Shown here one piece after another: positions 7,055 through 13,680 of a DNA stretch of 28,817 nt. Both the position numbers and the translations under genes were made by a program. The notes under the pieces are model-generated. The model was not told the DNA's origin, did no database searches, and saw only the letters and a list, made by a program, of their open reading frames with translations. How positions within the stretch are numbered: the first letter of the stretch is position 1; every line of letters starts with the position of its first letter. The DNA lies in contig DATBFX010000500.1 of the NCBI GenBank assembly GCA_036558305.1, positions 1-28,817 on the forward strand. The letters are read 5' to 3'. This stretch comes from DATBFX01 sp036558305 (GTDB lineage Bacteria; Chloroflexota; Chloroflexia; Thermomicrobiales; UBA6265).

Positions 7055-7783
7055 ATGGACGGGCGGCGATTCGATGACATGGCTCGGATATTAGCCGAGA
7101 GCGTCTCGCGCCGCGTCACCGTGAGGCGGTTGGTCGGCGGGGCTCTGGGCGTGGGGTTGGCCCTGGGCGGGCGTCACCGAGGTGACGCGCTCACCTGTCG
7201 TGCGCCCGGTCAGGCGTGTCGCGAGAACGCCAACTGCTGCAACGGCATGTGCGGTCCGAGCGATCCGTCTGGACGGCGGGCCTGTCTCTGCGACGACGGG
7301 GCCGTGTCGTGTCGCGGCAAGTGCTGTGTCTTCAGCGGTGCCACCTGCTATCTGGGGCAATGCGAAGTATTGACGGCGACGACGGACGAACGCTCGAGCG
7401 AGGCGTTGTGGCGGGCGGTATTCGAGGAAGAGGCGCTGGCGCCGACCTTGTCGTTCGTCGGATTCGCACCGACGGCCGGCCACCGATTCCAACTTCGGGT
7501 CGCGCCGGCGGGAGCCTCCGAATCCCTGGTCGACTGCCAGGTCGTCGCGGTCGAGTACCCTACGCGCGTCGTCTTCGAGTGGCGCACGGCGTCGATGCAC
7601 GCGCCGGCAACCGCCGCGTTCACGTTGAAGCAGACCGACAGGGGACCGCGCCTGGGCGTGAACCGGCTAGCCGGTGATCCGGCGTCGTGCGACGTCGCCA
7701 ACCAACTGCTCGGACGAAACTGGCAGCGCGCGCTGTTCGCCGAGGCGCTGCCGCGGTATCTGGGACGGATGGGGCAGGCGTAG
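7055..7783 (+). CDS. exported cysteine-knot-like/SRPBCC (AHSA1-like) fusion protein, copy 1
   Basis: 242 residues. Residues 1-44 form a long basic n-region (DGRRFDDMARIL), a twin-arginine-like SRRVTVRRL and a hydrophobic GGALGVGLALGG core, resembling Tat leaders. Residues 48-103 hold twelve cysteines at 48, 55, 61, 62, 66, 77, 79, 86, 90, 91, 98 and 103: two successive C..C..CC..C..C patterns like inhibitor-cystine-knot modules. Residues 112-240 resemble an AHSA1/SRPBCC domain (EALWRAV, then GHRFQLRV, VVAVEYPTRVVFEWR, PATAAFTLKQTDRGPRL, LLGRNWQRALF). The fold assignment is by eye. The ATG at 7055 has AAAGGGGA four bases upstream; a longer frame from 6971 lacks support. The next gene is a paralogue. 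Substrate and function are unknown; an exported ligand-binding or protective protein is inference. Confidence 0.8.
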   Translation: MDGRRFDDMARILAESVSRRVTVRRLVGGALGVGLALGGRHRGDALTCRAPGQACRENANCCNGMCGPSDPSGRRACLCDDGAVSCRGKCCVFSGATCYLGQCEVLTATTDERSSEALWRAVFEEEALAPTLSFVGFAPTAGHRFQLRVAPAGASESLVDCQVVAVEYPTRVVFEWRTASMHAPATAAFTLKQTDRGPRLGVNRLAGDPASCDVANQLLGRNWQRALFAEALPRYLGRMGQA

Positions 7784-7941
7784 CGGCCGATCGGACGTCG
7801 TCGGTCAGGGCATTACCTGCTTCGGCGCGCCGGAGGCCGGCCGGGAATAGTCAAAACCGCGTATTGCGTCGTCGGGTGCGCTCGGCGACGATCATCCCGT
7901 GTGCGTTGGAAATCGCGCTTAGGCGGATGAAAGGGAATGAC

Positions 7942-8655
7942 GTGGACGGGGGTCGGTTCGACGATATGGTGAAGATATTGGCTCATGGAGTGACGCGACG
8001 AGAAACACTGCGGAAAGTGGCCGGGGCGACGGCGGCGGGCGCGCTGGGAATGTTCAGTCGTGGCCGGGCGGAGGCCGTTAGCTGTCGAGAACTCGGTCAG
8101 GTGTGCCGCGAAGACGCGAACTGTTGCGATGGTCACTGCGGCCCGAAGAATCAGACTGGGCGACGGGTCTGTATCTGTTTCGACGGTCGGCAGCCGTGCT
8201 CGGGCAAGTGCTGCGGGTCGGATTCCATCTGCGTGGACGGCAGTTGCGTGACACCGGGCCAGCAGGTTTCGACCGACGCCGTCTGGCAGGCGTTGTCGAC
8301 GCCGGACGCGCTGACGACGATCGGCATGGCGAGCGGATTCCTGCCCGAGACCGGTCGGCGATTCCGGCTTCGGGTGCCGTTCCGGGGAAACGAGCGGGCG
8401 ATCGACGTCGAAGTGTTGGAGGTCGAGGCGCCGAAGCGGCTGACGTTCCGCTGGCGGGCGGCCGCGATGCCCGAACCGGCGACGGCGGAAGTCATCCTCA
8501 AGGAGACCGCGGACGGCGTGCACTTCAGCATCGGCCGCATCGGTGGCGACCCGGCGACGTGCCGGTTGGCGACGGCGCTGCTCGGTCGCAACTGGCAAAG
8601 CCGGTTGTTCAACGAGGCAATGGCGCAGCATCTCGCGCTGCCGGAACAGGGGTAG
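7942..8655 (+). CDS. exported cysteine-knot-like/SRPBCC (AHSA1-like) fusion protein, copy 2
   Basis: 237 residues, paralogue of the preceding gene over its full length. GTG at 7942 is chosen because VDGGRFDDM aligns exactly with MDGRRFDDM of copy 1 and AAAGGGA sits at the same distance upstream; an ATG at 7927 would put five extra residues before it. The leader has TRRETLRKV and a small-residue hydrophobic core ending GRAEA. Twelve cysteines lie at 48, 55, 61, 62, 66, 77, 79, 86, 90, 91, 97 and 102, identical to copy 1 except for one loop residue. The SRPBCC-like part keeps DAVWQAL, RRFRLRV, EVEAPKRLTFRWRAAAMPEPATAEVILKET and GGDPATCRLATALLGRNWQSRLFNEA. A cysteine (C207) in GDPAxC is shared with copy 1 (C212). 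A terminator-like hairpin follows. Function unknown. Confidence 0.8.
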   Translation: MDGGRFDDMVKILAHGVTRRETLRKVAGATAAGALGMFSRGRAEAVSCRELGQVCREDANCCDGHCGPKNQTGRRVCICFDGRQPCSGKCCGSDSICVDGSCVTPGQQVSTDAVWQALSTPDALTTIGMASGFLPETGRRFRLRVPFRGNERAIDVEVLEVEAPKRLTFRWRAAAMPEPATAEVILKETADGVHFSIGRIGGDPATCRLATALLGRNWQSRLFNEAMAQHLALPEQG

Positions 8656-8692
8656 CACCCGGCGGCGTTCGAATCGGACCGATGAGTGTGAG

Positions 8693-8721
8693 GGGCGGTC
8701 GATCGAGACCGCCCTTCTCTG
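8693..8721 (+). terminator. hairpin after the cysteine-rich pair
   Basis: GGGCGGTC (8693-8700) and GACCGCCC (8707-8714) form an eight-base stem with a six-base loop, followed by TTCTCTG. It lies 37 bases after the stop of copy 2. The T-tract is poor, but the position suits a terminator between this gene and convergent tsaB. Confidence 0.55.
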
Positions 8722-8795
8722 TTCGCATCGCGGTTACTCGTGGGATGAGGAATCGCGGTTCCGGACGGATACCAACCTCGATTCCGGCCGCGGTG

Positions 8796-9479
8796 TCAAG
8801 GCTTGCTTGGCGCGTGGACGTAGACCGGTTCCAGGGCGACCGCGTCGTCCAGGACGTCGTTTTGGAAGCGAGTCCAGGCGAGGTCGGCGAGCGCCGAGGC
8901 GCGGCGGAGGCGGGCGGAGGACGGTGGGACCACGATGCCCGGTCCGACCCGCAGGCTGCGCTCCTGGTCGGCCGAAAGCTCACCGGTGACGACGCAGGGT
9001 GCGCTTTCCGTCGTGTGGGCGGCGAGTTCCTCGATCGTGCCGTTGCGTGGGAGGGTGGTTTGCCGGTTGCCGCGGTATTCGGCCCAGACGAGGCGACCGC
9101 GGCCGGCGGCGACGACGGCAAGGACGGGTAGGTCGAGACCGGCGAAGGGGTGGGCGGCGACGTCGAGGGTGGAGACACCGATCAAGGGGAGGTCGAGACC
9201 GAGGACGAAACCCTTGGCGACGCTCAGGCCGACGCGAAGACCGTTGAACATGCCGGGTCCGGTGGCGACCGCGACGACGGAGAGGTCGGTGACACCGGTG
9301 TGCAGCAGGGAAAAGAGGCGATCGATCTCGGCGAGGAGGGTCGCCGTTTGGTCGCGACCGGCGAGCCAGGTCACCTCGGCGAGGCGGGTGCCGTCGGAGA
9401 GGCAGACGCTCGCCTGCTCGGACGAGCTGTCGATCGCGAGTAGCCAGAGCGACCCGGTCGAGTCGGTTTGTCGTGTCAT
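8796..9479 (-). CDS. tsaB: tRNA threonylcarbamoyladenosine biosynthesis protein TsaB
   Basis: 227 residues from the ATG at 9479, normal for bacterial TsaB. The N-terminus LLAIDSSSEQASVCL is the degenerate ASKHA strand, and the V-V-A-V-A-T-GPGMFNGLRVGLSVAKGF block is the family signature (usually GPGSFTGLRIG). TsaB is a non-catalytic paralogue of TsaD that dimerises with it and with TsaE to make t6A37. A longer frame to 9746 lies over the transporter promoter and lacks a ribosome-binding site. In related genomes the gene is usually contiguous with tsaE, rimI and tsaD; here plus-strand genes separate it from both sides. Its promoter must lie in the 146-base divergent gap shared with the sugar transporter. 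Confidence 0.93.
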   Translation of the reverse strand: MTRQTDSTGSLWLLAIDSSSEQASVCLSDGTRLAEVTWLAGRDQTATLLAEIDRLFSLLHTGVTDLSVVAVATGPGMFNGLRVGLSVAKGFVLGLDLPLIGVSTLDVAAHPFAGLDLPVLAVVAAGRGRLVWAEYRGNRQTTLPRNGTIEELAAHTTESAPCVVTGELSADQERSLRVGPGIVVPPSSARLRRASALADLAWTRFQNDVLDDAVALEPVYVHAPSKP

Positions 9480-9569
9480 CGCGGAGGACGCATCTGCTAC
9501 ACTCCCTCGCATCCGGCGATCGTACGACCAGAGGAGTGGCGAAAGTTTAATCAGTCGTTCACCGGCGAT

Positions 9570-9603
9570 GGGCATGCCCGGCCGACCATACGAGCACCGG
9601 TGC
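9570..9603. promoter_or_regulatory. two short palindromes before the sugar transporter
   Basis: GGGCATGCCC (9570-9579) and GCACCGGTGC (9594-9603) are perfect 10-base palindromes 14 bases apart, 23-56 bases before the permease start. They could be operator sites of a sugar-responsive regulator, but in GC-rich DNA short palindromes arise by chance and no promoter is clear. Confidence 0.25.
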
Positions 9604-9625
9604 ACGGTGGTGGGGAAGGGTCGAG

Positions 9626-10597
9626 TTGGTAGACGAGCCGATACAAACCGGACCGGCGCTGTCGATGCCGCGGACGGCCGGAGCGGCACGGCCGGCGGCG
9701 AAAGCGACCGGGCGCGCCCGCCGGCGGTTGCTCGGCGAGCAGGCATTGTTCGTGCTCTTCGTCGCGCCTAACCTCTTTTTCTTTGCCGTCTTCAGTTTCT
9801 GGCCGATGATCTACAGCGCGTACCTGAGCCTGACGCGCTGGGATCTGATCGCGCCGGTCAAACCCTACGTCGGGCTGGAGAACTACCGCTATCTGGCGCA
9901 CGACGAGACGTTCCACAAGGTCCTCATCAACACGGTCTACTTCACGGCGGGCGGTGTCGGCGGGACGCTGGTACTCGGGCTCGTCGTCGCGATGCTCCTG
10001 AACCAGCCGCTGCGGGGGCGCGACGGGGCGCGGGCGGTGCTGTTCGCGCCCTCGCTCTTGAGCGGGGCGGCGATCAGCATCGTCTGGATTTACCTCTTCG
10101 ATCCCCGTTTCGGTCTGATCGCCCGCGGTCTGGCCGCGCTCAACCTCGCGTCTCCGCATTGGTTGACCGATTCCCGTTGGGCGATGCCGGCGGTGATCAT
10201 CGTCTACATCTGGAAGGACCTCGGCTTCACGACGGTGATCTACCTGGCCGGACTGCAGACGATCCCGAAGGATCTCTACGAAGCCGCCAAAGTCGACGGC
10301 GCGGGTGCCTGGTGGCGGTTCCGCTCGGTGACCCTGCCGATGCTGTCGCCGATCACCTTCTTCCTCGGCGTGACGACCATTCTCAACACCTTCCAGGCCT
10401 TCGACATCATCCAGGTGATGACGCAGGGCGGCCCGGTCGATGCGACCAACACGCTCGTCTACTACGTGTACGAGCAGGGCTTCGTCGCCTTCAACGCCGG
10501 GCGCGCCGCCGCCGCCTCGCTGATCCTGTTCGTCGCGATGCTGGGCGTGACGTTGCTGCAGCTCCGATACGCCGAGCGGAAGGTGCACTATGCATAG
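9626..10597 (+). CDS. carbohydrate ABC transporter permease, UgpA/MalF type
   Basis: 323 residues with about six membrane spans after a basic N-terminus (RARRRLLGEQALFVLFVAPNLFFFAVFSFWPM). The cytoplasmic EAA loop that contacts the ATPase is intact: DLYEAAKVDGAGAWWRFRSVTLPML. The sequence YSAYLSLTRWD near the first span and PVDATNTLVYYVYEQGF near the last are usual for the CUT1 family, which imports oligosaccharides, glycerol-3-phosphate or similar solutes. The start is read as TTG at 9626 because GGGGAAGGG precedes it at the right distance; the ATG at 9665 has no such site. Eight bases overlap the second permease gene. The substrate cannot be assigned from sequence alone. Confidence 0.9.
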   Translation: MVDEPIQTGPALSMPRTAGAARPAAKATGRARRRLLGEQALFVLFVAPNLFFFAVFSFWPMIYSAYLSLTRWDLIAPVKPYVGLENYRYLAHDETFHKVLINTVYFTAGGVGGTLVLGLVVAMLLNQPLRGRDGARAVLFAPSLLSGAAISIVWIYLFDPRFGLIARGLAALNLASPHWLTDSRWAMPAVIIVYIWKDLGFTTVIYLAGLQTIPKDLYEAAKVDGAGAWWRFRSVTLPMLSPITFFLGVTTILNTFQAFDIIQVMTQGGPVDATNTLVYYVYEQGFVAFNAGRAAAASLILFVAMLGVTLLQLRYAERKVHYA

Positions 10598-11468
10598 TTC
10601 GACACCGTTCGAGCAACCGCGATTCAGCAAGCGGCAGCGGGGAGGAGCGATGCGGGCGGCGGGCTACGCCGCGATGGTGCTGGCGGTCGTGCTGGTCGGC
10701 GTGCCGATCTACTGGATGGCCGTCGGCTCGCTGAAAACGACCCAGGAAATTTTCTCCGTTTCCCCAACGTGGTTGCCGCACAACCCGCGCTGGAGCAATT
10801 TCGTCGACGCCTGGCACGCCGCTCCCTTCGGGCGCTTCTACATTAACAGTCTGATCATCACGTTCTTCGGCACGGCGATTAAGCTCCTCAACGCGGTCTT
10901 CACGGCCTACGCCCTGGTTTTCCTGCGCTTCCCGCGGAAGAACCTGATCTTCGTCATCATCCTCGCCGGTCTGATGGTACCGGAGCAGGTCACGATTTTG
11001 CCCAACTACGTGACGCTGGCGGACGTCTTCGGTCACAACTGGATCAACACCTACCAGGGGATCATCCTGCCGGGGGCGGCGATCGCCTTCGGCACGTTCC
11101 TCCTGCGCCAGAGTTTCCTGGGGCTGCCGCACGAGGTGATCGACGCGGCCAAGGTCGACGGCTGCGGTCACCTGCGCCTGCTGAAGGACATGGTCGTGCC
11201 AATGTCGCGCTCGGCGATCGTGACGGTGACGCTGCTGGTGGCGGTCGCCAAGTGGAACGATTATCTCTGGCCGCTGGTCATCACCAACACCGACCGGATG
11301 CGGCCGTTGACGGTGGGGCTCACGTACCTGGTCAACCACGAGAGCAATACTCAGTGGGGCGTCGTCATGGCGGCGACGATCTTCGTCATCGTCCCGTTGC
11401 TGGTCGTGTTCGCGATCGCCCAACGGTGGATCATCGAAGGGATTACCGCCGGCGCGACCAAGGGCTGA
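10590..11468 (+). CDS. carbohydrate ABC transporter permease, UgpE/MalG type
   Basis: 292 residues, second integral-membrane subunit of the CUT1 importer. It shows VGVPIYWMAVGSLKTTQEIF near the first span, the EAA loop EVIDAAKVDGCGHLRLLKDMVVPMSR, and WNDYLWPLVITNTDRMRPLTVGL, all MalG/UgpE-like, and ends with the usual basic-aromatic RWIIEGITAGATKG. The ATG at 10590 has GGAAGG six bases upstream and overlaps the end of the first permease, so translation is coupled. The solute-binding gene follows after a 108-base gap that carries a GTTCGGG tandem repeat. No ATPase gene is present in the window next to it. Confidence 0.92.
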   Translation: MHSSTPFEQPRFSKRQRGGAMRAAGYAAMVLAVVLVGVPIYWMAVGSLKTTQEIFSVSPTWLPHNPRWSNFVDAWHAAPFGRFYINSLIITFFGTAIKLLNAVFTAYALVFLRFPRKNLIFVIILAGLMVPEQVTILPNYVTLADVFGHNWINTYQGIILPGAAIAFGTFLLRQSFLGLPHEVIDAAKVDGCGHLRLLKDMVVPMSRSAIVTVTLLVAVAKWNDYLWPLVITNTDRMRPLTVGLTYLVNHESNTQWGVVMAATIFVIVPLLVVFAIAQRWIIEGITAGATKG

Positions 11469-11488
11469 CCCGGCGCCGGGCGACGCGA

Positions 11489-11523
11489 GTTCGGGGTTCG
11501 GGGTTCGGGGTTCGGGGTTCGGG
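11489..11523 (+). repeat. five tandem copies of GTTCGGG
   Basis: Five perfect head-to-tail copies of the heptamer GTTCGGG fill 11489-11523 between the second permease and the binding-protein gene. The complementary arm that accompanies the same heptamer at 27530-27595 is absent here. It could influence mRNA structure or stability between two cotranscribed genes; no coding role. Confidence 0.9.
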
Positions 11524-11576
11524 CAGTGGGCGCCGGCGGGGCGCCTCGGTTACCGGTCGAAGACAGGAGGGTGCAG

Positions 11577-12923
11577 ATGGATCGGCACGTCAATCGGCGG
11601 TCGTTGCTGAAGGGTGTGGCGGGGACGGCGACCGCCGCGGCGGTCGCCACGGTCGGCAAGCGGAGTTCGGTGTTCGCCGCGCCGGCGGTGATCGCGCAGA
11701 CCGGTTCGACGGTCAAGATCACCTACTGGGGCTCCTGGAAGGGCGATAACGGCAAGGCGGAGGAAGAGGTCGTCAAGCGGTTCAACGACTCGCAGCAAGA
11801 CGTCCAGGTCGAAAACCAGTACCAGGGAACCTACGCCGAAACCGCGCAAAAGTTGACGGCGGCGCTGGCCGCGAAGCAGACGCCGGACCTCTCCGCGATG
11901 TCCGACGTCTGGTGGTTCAAGTTCTACCTGAACAAGGCGATCGCGCCGCTCAATGACCTCATCACCGCGGCCCAACTCGACACGACGGACTACGTCGATT
12001 CGTTCTACAACGAGGGGATCCGCGACGGCGTCAACTACTGGCTCCCGTTTGCCCGCTCGACGCCGCTCTTCTACTACAACGTCGATGCCTTCAACGAGGC
12101 CGGGCTGGAGGGTCCGCCGGCGAAGTGGTCGGACTTCGCCGCGGCCGCGCCGAAACTCGTCAAGAAGGACGGGAGCACGGTGACCCGGTCGGCGTTCGCC
12201 TATGCCCCGAATCCCTCCGATCTCTCCTGGCATTTCCAGGGCGTTTGCTGGGCGTTCGGCGGGCACTATTCCGATCCGGACTTCAAGATCCGCATCAACG
12301 AGCCCGAAGCGGTCGCCGCCGGCGAGTTCGAGCGCAAGTCGATCCAGGACGGTTGGGCGAGCGTTTCGCAGGATCTGGACCAAGGACCCAAAAGCGACTT
12401 CTACAACGGGTTGACCGCGGCGACCATTGACTCGACCGGCTCACTCACCACCGTTCTCGCGAACGCCAAGTTCAACGTCGGCACGGCGTTTTTGCCGGCA
12501 GAAGTCACGTTCGGGTGCAGCACCGGCGGCGCCGGTCTGGCCATCCTCGCCAACACGTCGGCCGAAAAGCAGCAGGCGGCCTTCAAGTACATGGCGTTCG
12601 CGACCTCGCCCGACATCACGACCTACTGGTCGCAGGCCACCGGCTACATGCCGGTCCGCAAGTCTGCGATCGCCAGTCAGGCGATGCAGGATTTCTTCGC
12701 CCAACACCCGCAATACAAGGTCGCGGTCGATCAACTGCCGAAGACGCAACCGCAGGATTCAGCGCGCGTCTTTATCCCCAACGGCGACGCGACGATCGGC
12801 AAGGGCTTGGCCGACATCGTCATCAACAACAAGGATGCGCAGTCGGCCTTTGACGACGTCGCCAAGACGTTGACCGAAGAGGCGAAACCGGTGATCGACG
12901 CGCTCGCGGCGTTGGGCGGGTAG
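11577..12923 (+). CDS. extracellular solute-binding protein of a sugar-type ABC transporter (Tat leader)
   Basis: 448 residues, family 1 (UgpB/MalE-like) binding protein. The leader has NRRSLLKGVAGTATAAAVATV, a twin-arginine pattern with hydrophobic core, ending near VFAAPAVIAQ. The mature part begins VKITYWGSWKGDNGKAEEEVVKRFNDSQ, continues with KLTAALAAKQTPDLSAMSDVWWFKFYLNK and has the usual hinge and C-lobe (YNVDAFNEAGLEGPPAKWSDFAAAAPKL; then KYMAFATSPDITTYWSQATGYMPVRKSA). The ATG at 11577 has a perfect AGGAGG six bases upstream; a frame extending to 11526 lies over repeat DNA. The gene follows both permeases, whereas it usually comes first in such operons. The substrate is probably a sugar or glycerol-phosphate. 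A good terminator follows at 12951-12988. Confidence 0.9.
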   Translation: MDRHVNRRSLLKGVAGTATAAAVATVGKRSSVFAAPAVIAQTGSTVKITYWGSWKGDNGKAEEEVVKRFNDSQQDVQVENQYQGTYAETAQKLTAALAAKQTPDLSAMSDVWWFKFYLNKAIAPLNDLITAAQLDTTDYVDSFYNEGIRDGVNYWLPFARSTPLFYYNVDAFNEAGLEGPPAKWSDFAAAAPKLVKKDGSTVTRSAFAYAPNPSDLSWHFQGVCWAFGGHYSDPDFKIRINEPEAVAAGEFERKSIQDGWASVSQDLDQGPKSDFYNGLTAATIDSTGSLTTVLANAKFNVGTAFLPAEVTFGCSTGGAGLAILANTSAEKQQAAFKYMAFATSPDITTYWSQATGYMPVRKSAIASQAMQDFFAQHPQYKVAVDQLPKTQPQDSARVFIPNGDATIGKGLADIVINNKDAQSAFDDVAKTLTEEAKPVIDALAALGG

Positions 12924-12950
12924 CGCGCCGCGGGTTCGATTGGAACGTGG

Positions 12951-12988
12951 CGGGCGCCGGTGCGAACAGCGCCGGCGCCCGGTGTTTT
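12951..12988 (+). terminator. intrinsic terminator of the sugar-transporter operon
   Basis: CGGGCGCCGG (12951-12960) and its complement CCGGCGCCCG (12972-12981) form a perfect ten-base stem around an eleven-base loop, followed by GTGTTTT. It lies 28 bases after the binding-protein stop. Confidence 0.75.
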
Positions 12989-13018
12989 CCCTCGGGCGTA
13001 ATGTTCGCATGGCCGTCG

Positions 13019-13090
13019 GGGCACGGCATGCCGTGCCCTCCGCATCAGGGCGGCGTTCGTGCCAATGAGACGGGCACGGCATGCCGTGCC
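13019..13090. repeat. two copies of a GCACGGCATGCCGTGC palindrome
   Basis: The self-complementary GGGCACGGCATGCCGTGCC occurs at 13019-13038 (with one more C making 20 bases) and again at 13072-13090, 53 bases apart. The second copy lies inside the tsaE coding sequence and encodes part of its tail. The two sit between convergent genes. Confidence 0.85.
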
Positions 13091-13566
13091 GCTGCGATGA
13101 CGTCGACCAGCCCGCCGTTGGGCGGCACGGCTTCGATCGTTATTCGGCGTTGGTCCGGTCCGGAAGGTTCGAGGTTGACGAGGAGGTATTCGTCGGGGAG
13201 CCAGGTGCCGGCGCGTTCGGGCCATTCGACCACGACGACGGCGTCGGGGGAGGAGAGGTACTGGTCCCAGCCGATGCTGTCGAGGTCGTCCGCGCCGGCG
13301 AGGCGGTAGAGATCGAGGTGGTAGAGGCGGGTAACGGCGGAACCGCCGGATTGGGCTTTGTGTTCGGCGACGAGGGTGAAGGTGGGGCTCTGGATCGGCT
13401 CGTGGATGCCGAGGCCGAGGGCGATACCCTGGGTCAGGGTGGTTTTGCCGGCACCGAGGTCGCCGTGGAGGAGGACGACCGTGCCGGGAGAGAGGAGCCG
13501 GCCCAGGTTTGCGCCGAGGGAGCGCGTCTGGTCGGCGCTGTCGGTGACGAAGGCGATTGCGGGCAA
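13045..13566 (-). CDS. tsaE: tRNA threonylcarbamoyladenosine biosynthesis ATPase TsaE
   Basis: 173 residues. Walker A is GDLGAGKTT (35-43), SPTF (60-63) is the switch region, HLDLYRL and VVVEWPERAG are the family blocks that follow. TsaE is a small P-loop ATPase that binds the TsaB-TsaD dimer and drives repeated rounds of t6A synthesis. The start is TTG at 13566 with AGGTCA upstream; no in-frame ATG fits. The last 15 residues (AARHAVPVSLARTPP) are not family-like and are encoded by a copy of the GCACGGCATGCCGTGC repeat, so the natural C-terminus seems to have been extended by repeat DNA. It is convergent with the ABC-transporter operon and separated by about 100 bases from the FTR1 stop. Confidence 0.93.
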   Translation of the reverse strand: MPAIAFVTDSADQTRSLGANLGRLLSPGTVVLLHGDLGAGKTTLTQGIALGLGIHEPIQSPTFTLVAEHKAQSGGSAVTRLYHLDLYRLAGADDLDSIGWDQYLSSPDAVVVVEWPERAGTWLPDEYLLVNLEPSGPDQRRITIEAVPPNGGLVDVIAAARHAVPVSLARTPP

Positions 13567-13582
13567 GGGCTGACCTGGCGGA

Positions 13583-13680
13583 GTCGTCAGTCGTCAGTCG
13601 TTAGTCGTCAGAGAGACGGACAGACGGATAAGTCGCCGGCTCCCCACCGTCCTAACGACTGACGACTGACGACTGACGAC
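13583..13680. repeat. heptamer-armed inverted repeat (GTCGTCA family)
   Basis: The left arm at 13583-13604 is a perfect 22-base inverted repeat of 13652-13673; both arms consist of tandem GTCGTCA units (one variant GTCGTTA). The right arm continues with another unit to 13680, abutting the stop codon of the FTR1 gene. The loop between arms is 47 bases. It lies between the FTR1 stop and the tsaE start on the same strand and could act as an mRNA 3-prime structure; there is no T-run. Confidence 0.9.

Noticed and set aside
7687..7941. Upstream extension of the second cysteine-rich gene
   Set aside because: The frame overlaps the first copy, and alignment of copies plus SD placement fix the start at 7942.
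8667..8675. GTTCGAATC resembling a tRNA T-loop
   Set aside because: No five-base stem can form around it and no other tRNA arm is near.
11489..11523. Tandem heptamers as a possible CRISPR array
   Set aside because: No spacers between units and no cas gene; the units are contiguous.
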